Assembly: GCA_022841565.1 (NCBI GenBank)
Contig: JALHRH010000003.1
Coordinates: 27,058-68,957, forward strand
Direction: 5' to 3'
Source of the DNA: Mycobacterium sp.
Lineage (GTDB): Bacteria > Actinomycetota > Actinomycetes > Mycobacteriales > Mycobacteriaceae
Length of the DNA stretch: 41,900 nucleotides
The notes under the pieces were generated by a model. It saw nothing but the letters and a program-made list of their open reading frames with translations. It did no database searches and was not told where the DNA came from. Below, one piece after another: positions 37,628 to 41,900 of this stretch. Within the stretch, counting starts at the first letter, position 1, and each line of letters begins with the position of its first letter. The translations under genes were made by a program, and so were the position numbers.

Positions 37628-38619
37628 GGCACTGCTCCCAAGATCCGGAGCACGTTGTGTACATTGCCCGAAAGCTCCCGCCCGTCAGGCCCCAGTATCG
37701 AAGTGATGTTGATCGCCGGGTATTTTTCCTGGGGCAGGAAGTAGTCGGTGAATAATCGCCGCCATTTGGGTACCTCGTCTTCGAATGCCCATTTGGATCT
37801 CTGTATCGCTCCGGTGGCGTCTGCCAGCGAATTCAATAGCGGGACCAGCCAGAACCCGCCCGAGTAGATGCTGCCCGTGCTGGGCAGGCTGACACCGATC
37901 AAGCCTGCGGCTTGGAGACCGCGATCAAATCCCCGCATGCCTTCCGGCGAGAACCAGTGTTGTAACGAGGGAATTTTGTTGTGCAAGACCAAAGCGGAGT
38001 CGGACACGCCTTTTAGCAAAAGGTCGACATTATCGATGTTGGTCGACAAGTCCGAGATGTCGGTGGCGAACCGGGCAGCCAGTTTGCGTAGGTCGTCGCC
38101 ACGAGGCGTCACTCGGTTCAGACCGATAACGGCATCCTGCATTCGTTGGATGGACCCACTGCCTACGAAATCCGCGAGGCGCGCGATGGTGTCTTCCAGC
38201 TGCGGCGGAGAGGTCGTTTGGGCTAGCGGTATTCTTCCGCCCGGACCCAACGGATGTGCGGGTGCCTCGCCGGCTGGTGGACGGTTCAGCGCGACGTAGA
38301 CGTCTCCGAGCACGGTCGCTTGCTGCAACTCGGCGTGAATGTTGGATGGCACCGTGGTGTCGGGCGCAATACGCGAGGTGACATCGACATGGCGGCCGGC
38401 GATCGCCACGCCGGTGACAATTCCGATGGTCGTGCCGTCGAGCGTCACCTTCGCGCGCGCCGGCAGGTTCAGCACATTGTCGAATTCCAGCACGATGTCA
38501 TATCCGCCGCGATAGGTACTGCCCGGCGCGGGCATCCTGTTGACGTCGAGCCAGGCACACGACGACAGCAGGACAGCCACCGTGACCACCACAGTGAGGG
38601 ATGCTGTCAGGCGCGTCAT
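37624..38619 (-). CDS. mceE: Mce family lipoprotein, MceE position
   Basis: A 331-residue Mce protein with a lipoprotein signal peptide. LTVVVTVAVLLSSC puts the lipobox LSSC at residues 18-21 with Cys21 as lipid anchor. The MCE domain begins at YDIVLEFDNVLNLPARAKVTLDG, and TIGIVTG follows. MceE is the lipoprotein of most mce operons (LprK/L/M/N), which confirms the gene order. It overlaps both neighbours by 4 bases. Slightly shorter than the usual about 380-400 residues. Confidence 0.92.
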   Translation of the reverse strand: MTRLTASLTVVVTVAVLLSSCAWLDVNRMPAPGSTYRGGYDIVLEFDNVLNLPARAKVTLDGTTIGIVTGVAIAGRHVDVTSRIAPDTTVPSNIHAELQQATVLGDVYVALNRPPAGEAPAHPLGPGGRIPLAQTTSPPQLEDTIARLADFVGSGSIQRMQDAVIGLNRVTPRGDDLRKLAARFATDISDLSTNIDNVDLLLKGVSDSALVLHNKIPSLQHWFSPEGMRGFDRGLQAAGLIGVSLPSTGSIYSGGFWLVPLLNSLADATGAIQRSKWAFEDEVPKWRRLFTDYFLPQEKYPAINITSILGPDGRELSGNVHNVLRILGAVP

Positions 38620-39722
38620 CGGTTGGCCGCCTGATTCAGCACATACTGCAACAGCGCAACATCAACCGCGTAGGGCGTTCCGGCCACGTCGGCGCAGCTT
38701 CCGGGCATCGACGCGTTCATGGAGCCGCATACGATGAGTCCATCGATTTTGGTGGGGATGCGATACAGCGGTGGCCGGTATCTGATGACGTTGAGCTGCT
38801 TGTTGTTGACCTTGTTGGCAATCCAGTTGATCAATACCGGGAATGGCTTCAGCAAGCTGGCAAAAAACGTCGAATGCGCGCTTGCCTTCCGAAGCGCATA
38901 CGCAAGGACATCGAGAGTCTGCTGGGTCTCCTCGCCGAGGTTGGTTTCCAGATCCGACACCAGGGTGATGAGCGGATTGATGCCAAAAAATATCTGGTTA
39001 CCCCCGGTCAATGCGAGTGCAACATCCGGTGTTGTCTGCTGCGCGTCGAGCAGCACCTGCTTCAGCGGCCCTTTGATCTCGCGGAGCGTTGACGTCAGCT
39101 GAGCAAGATTGGTAATGATGGAGCCGATGTCGCCGATGGCCTGGTCGGGAGCATCGAGCACCGCTGATGACGTGGTGAGTAGTTGATTGATGCCGGCTCC
39201 GCTATTGGCGGTGGCCTGGTCGATGCCACGCACGACATCGCCGATATTGGTCGACCCTGCCGGGTTGATCGAGTTGAGGAAATGGGTCGCCGACCCGATC
39301 ACCTGGGACAGGCTTTTGGGAGTCGAGGATCTGCTGAGTGGAATGCATTCGCCGGCCCGCAATTGAGGACCGGAGCCAAAATTCCCGACGAGTTCCAGCG
39401 ACCGGTCCGCGAGAATTGACGTAGACCTCGTCACGGCTTTGACGCCAGCCGGCAGAGGACGACGCTCGGTCACCGAGAAATCGACACGGACGTCGCTGGT
39501 CGCGGGGGTAATGGCGGTGACCCTACCGATCTGGTAGCCCATCTGGGTGACTGGATTGCCGACATAAAGACCGACGCTGTCGGGCATGATCGCGCAGTAC
39601 TCGGCGTGCGCTTCCGGACGAGATGACGCGCACCCGCCGCACAAGGCCGCCACGGTCGCAACGGAGAGCAGAACCGCGCTCGCGGGGCGAGCGGTGCGCG
39701 AACGTATGGTGGCGATTAGCAT
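38616..39722 (-). CDS. mceD: Mce family protein, MceD position, possible second lipoprotein
   Basis: A 368-residue Mce protein. I use the ATG at 39722 (MLIATIRSRTARPASAVLL), which overlaps the mceC stop by a few bases; a longer frame reads through mceC. The signal segment is followed by LCGGC (Cys31), an atypical but possible lipobox, and then an MCE domain (ADSVGLYVGNPV-type: PDSVGLYVGNPVTQMGYQIG). Usual MceD proteins are about 530 residues with one uncleaved helix, so this one is short and unusual. Four Cys occur in the mature part, two near the C-terminus. Confidence 0.88.
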   Translation of the reverse strand: MLIATIRSRTARPASAVLLSVATVAALCGGCASSRPEAHAEYCAIMPDSVGLYVGNPVTQMGYQIGRVTAITPATSDVRVDFSVTERRPLPAGVKAVTRSTSILADRSLELVGNFGSGPQLRAGECIPLSRSSTPKSLSQVIGSATHFLNSINPAGSTNIGDVVRGIDQATANSGAGINQLLTTSSAVLDAPDQAIGDIGSIITNLAQLTSTLREIKGPLKQVLLDAQQTTPDVALALTGGNQIFFGINPLITLVSDLETNLGEETQQTLDVLAYALRKASAHSTFFASLLKPFPVLINWIANKVNNKQLNVIRYRPPLYRIPTKIDGLIVCGSMNASMPGSCADVAGTPYAVDVALLQYVLNQAANR

Positions 39723-40675
39723 GGGTTGCCCGGCACGGGAATACACAAGTCGGTGGCCAACAGCTCGTGCGGCAGATTCTGTATGTCGAGCACGCGCTCG
39801 ATGTGATCCTGCACCCGTTTCAGAACCCGCACAATCAACCCGTTGCGGTCTATCCACAGCCGAGCCCTATGGTGCCACTCACGCACTTTTTCGAGGAAAA
39901 CATCACGATGGTTCTCGTAGAAGGCACCAACCGGCAGAAGCGCGCTCAGGATGTCTCCCACCCCCTTGAGGGCGGCGCCGAATCCCTTGCCGTATAGGAC
40001 AAGTGTTTGCTCGATGATCGCCAACTTTCGCACTATTTGTTTCAGTGTCTCCCGAAAGCCGCTCAGACGCTCGATATATTCATCCGTCAGATTCAAGATG
40101 GCGGTAACTTGTCCCCGTTGCCGATCTATTGTGGACATGAGCACGTTTCCAGCCTCGATCACCGACTTCAGCGTCTCCACATTGGCGCCGGTCAGGCCGG
40201 TCTGTATTTCAGTGAGTGACTCGTTGATCGGCTTTGGATCGAGATTTTCGGTAATCTTGGTCGCATCGTTCAGAGTGCGGATGAGGCTATAGGGCATCGT
40301 CACCCGTTCCAGCGGAATGTGGTTCGCGCCCAGCGGTGTGTCACCAATCGAAACAAGGTTCACGTAGTAGCCGCCGACCACGGTGAGCATCCGGACTTCT
40401 ATCTGCGATTTGTTCCCGACGAACGCTGAGTCGTCGACTCGCGCCCGGACCAGCACCTGATTCGGCTCCAGCACCAGCTCCGTCACCTTGCCGATGGTGA
40501 TCCCGGCGATCCGGACGCCGTCTCCCGGTCGGACGGATGCTGCATCGTCGGTGTAGAAGGTGACGGTTTGCTGCCCGGGAGGACTGATATAGAGGAAGGC
40601 CGCCAGCAGCGCCACCGTGGTCAGGACCGCGAGGACGGCGGTACCCCAGGTGACGGGGTTTCGTAGCACCCTCAT
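39716..40675 (-). CDS. mceC: Mce family protein, MceC position
   Basis: A 319-residue Mce protein. The ATG at 40675 (MRVLRNPVTWGTAVLAVLTT) overlaps the mceB stop as ATGA. One helix at about residues 9-29 is followed by an MCE domain (TVTFYTDDAASVRPGDGVRIAG; ITIGKVTEL) and an extended helical region. The C-terminus ends in GNPC. Usual MceC proteins exceed 500 residues with a Pro-rich tail that is absent here. Part of the same importer complex. Confidence 0.9.
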   Translation of the reverse strand: MRVLRNPVTWGTAVLAVLTTVALLAAFLYISPPGQQTVTFYTDDAASVRPGDGVRIAGITIGKVTELVLEPNQVLVRARVDDSAFVGNKSQIEVRMLTVVGGYYVNLVSIGDTPLGANHIPLERVTMPYSLIRTLNDATKITENLDPKPINESLTEIQTGLTGANVETLKSVIEAGNVLMSTIDRQRGQVTAILNLTDEYIERLSGFRETLKQIVRKLAIIEQTLVLYGKGFGAALKGVGDILSALLPVGAFYENHRDVFLEKVREWHHRARLWIDRNGLIVRVLKRVQDHIERVLDIQNLPHELLATDLCIPVPGNPC

Positions 40676-41703
40676 TGATTGCATAGAATCACCCGCTGCC
40701 CGTTCAATAGGATGTCCATCGTCGTCGGTAACTGTGCGCGACCCCGAGAACACGGCTCGGGTGTCCCGTCTGGAGCCGGTGGCGGGATGTTCTCCCAGAT
40801 AACCGGGATCAGCTTGAACGTGTCGATAGTCCGGTCGAGGTTATTGAATGCGGTGTCCAGCGCCGAGTCGATATCGACTGCCGGCTTGAATCTATCACTG
40901 GGAACCTTGAATCCAACATTGGCCATCAAACGCAGGGCCGGATCGACAAAATCGGGCCCGAACAGCTCGGATTTACGAAACTCGTCGAGTACGGTCAAGG
41001 CCTGCTCGAGCGGCCCGCTCGTTCGATTAGCCCATTCAATTATCTGGATCAGGTCTTTCGAGTGACCCCCCATGGTGTTGGCCACTTCTGCGAGATTGCG
41101 CATCAACGTCGCCACGACCCGCTGGCGGTCGGCCACGAATTCGGTAAGCTTTCGGATGCTTTCCAGCACCGGCGCCAAGCCGCCTCCATCACCGGACAAG
41201 AAATTGGCTGCATTCGACGTGAAGGTATTGAGCTCCTCGGGACTCAAGGCGGCGATGACAGGTTGCAGTCCGTTAAATAGTGTAGTGACGTCGAATGACG
41301 GTTGTGTCATCGTGATGGGAACCTCTGTCACGAGATCCGCTGTCGAATATCCCTCGGCCGGGTTGACAACATCCAGATAGCGCGTGCCGGTGAGGGTCTG
41401 ATATTTGATGGCAAGCCTCGTGCTCGACACGACACCGTATCGCTTGTCCAGGGTGAGCTTGACTGCTGCGACGCTTTGTCCGTGTTGTCGGTTGAGTTCG
41501 ATAGGCCCAACTCGCCCCACAAGTACTCCGCGGACCCGCACATCAGCACCTTCCTGCAAGCCAGATGCGTCGGTGAACTTCGCAGTGTAGGAACCCGTCT
41601 CTGCCGCAATGGGTTTCTTGATTCCACTTATGAACAAAACAAGCAGGAGGATACTCACGATCACGCTGATCGCGAGGCGCCATAGCGCCGCCCTAGGCGT
41701 CAT
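40672..41703 (-). CDS. mceB: Mce family protein, MceB position
   Basis: A 343-residue Mce protein of normal MceB length. One N-terminal helix (LAISVIVSILLLVLFISGI) is followed by an MCE domain (SYTAKFTDASGLQEGADVRV; GVLVGRVGPIEL), the conserved LTGTRYLDV-type segment and long helices. It ends with a Cys pair (EPCSRG, ILCNQ). It overlaps mceA and mceC by 4 bases each, indicating one mRNA and tight translational coupling. Confidence 0.92.
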   Translation of the reverse strand: MTPRAALWRLAISVIVSILLLVLFISGIKKPIAAETGSYTAKFTDASGLQEGADVRVRGVLVGRVGPIELNRQHGQSVAAVKLTLDKRYGVVSSTRLAIKYQTLTGTRYLDVVNPAEGYSTADLVTEVPITMTQPSFDVTTLFNGLQPVIAALSPEELNTFTSNAANFLSGDGGGLAPVLESIRKLTEFVADRQRVVATLMRNLAEVANTMGGHSKDLIQIIEWANRTSGPLEQALTVLDEFRKSELFGPDFVDPALRLMANVGFKVPSDRFKPAVDIDSALDTAFNNLDRTIDTFKLIPVIWENIPPPAPDGTPEPCSRGRAQLPTTMDILLNGQRVILCNQ

Positions 41704-41900
41704 TCCGGTGCTCCCACTACACCAAGGGCATCTGCCACATTAGGAATGCTGTCCAACACAATCCGAACTTGCAGCGCACGCTGTTCGGGAGTCCCGGCGA
41801 ACAGGTTCTCGAAGCGGGTACGCAACTGCACGAGTGTTTGTGCGAAGTCGGCGGGCCTGAGTAAGACGGGTACCGGGTCCATTATTAGTTTGGTCGCGTC
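41700..41900 (-). CDS. mceA: Mce family protein, MceA position (C-terminal fragment)
   Basis: Only the last about 66 residues are visible; the frame is open to the window edge. The segment DFAQTLVQLRTRFENLFAGT, then RIVLDSIPNVADALGVVGAPE, fits the end of an MceA-type protein and its place before mceB. The rest of the gene and yrbEA/yrbEB should lie beyond the window. Identity rests on gene order. Confidence 0.75.
   Translation of the reverse strand, partial: DATKLIMDPVPVLLRPADFAQTLVQLRTRFENLFAGTPEQRALQVRIVLDSIPNVADALGVVGAPE

Overview
The window is high-GC actinobacterial DNA and almost certainly comes from a non-tuberculous Mycobacterium. The evidence is the gene order at the left end, which matches the Rv3630-Rv3631-Rv3632-(galE1, opposite strand)-Rv3635 order recalled from M. 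tuberculosis H37Rv, an mce operon at the right end, many fadD/fadE-type genes, and frequent GTG starts with 4-base stop/start overlaps. All family calls rest on reading motifs, not on database searches.

Layout. (1) 1-5154: conserved envelope backbone: a flippase-like membrane protein, the polyprenyl-phospho-GalNAc synthase ppgS and its small membrane partner, a GalE-type epimerase on the other strand, and a large Rv3635-like membrane protein. Rv3633 is absent. (2) 5155-31655: an accessory lipid or ketone catabolism island. It holds two crotonases, two AveC-like membrane proteins (one at each end), a P450, two separate acyl-CoA dehydrogenase subunits plus one fused double-domain enzyme, two acyl-CoA ligases, a Baeyer-Villiger-type monooxygenase, a metal amidohydrolase, a cyclase-family hydrolase, an alpha/beta hydrolase, two SDRs, an SRPBCC protein, a cupin, an MDR oxidoreductase, an unknown protein, a TetR regulator and a LexA-like winged-helix regulator. 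(3) 29731-33541: a NorQ/CbbQ-type AAA+ ATPase and its VWA partner on the minus strand, with the second AveC-like gene between them on the plus strand. (4) 33585-41900: a minus-strand mce operon (end of mceA, then mceB to mceF), an Mce-associated membrane protein and four small exported proteins, one MmpS-like.

How it may work together (inference): the Mce proteins import a hydrophobic compound, the ligases activate it, the P450 and BVMO oxidise it, and the dehydrogenases, crotonases, SDRs and hydrolases shorten it and open rings. The AAA+/VWA pair would mature a metal- or membrane-dependent enzyme, possibly an AveC-like one.

The most distinctive non-coding signal is the heptamer CGTAACA. By eye I found it six times, always in intergenic DNA before catabolic-island genes (about 5299, 7721, 12834, 24438, 27960 and 30563). 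Two copies lie in the identical 15-bp palindrome CTGTTACCGTAACAG. This suggests one local regulator, perhaps the TetR protein at 14125-14829, controlling both AveC-like genes and most of the catabolic operons. No insertion sequence, tRNA, rRNA or CRISPR array was seen.
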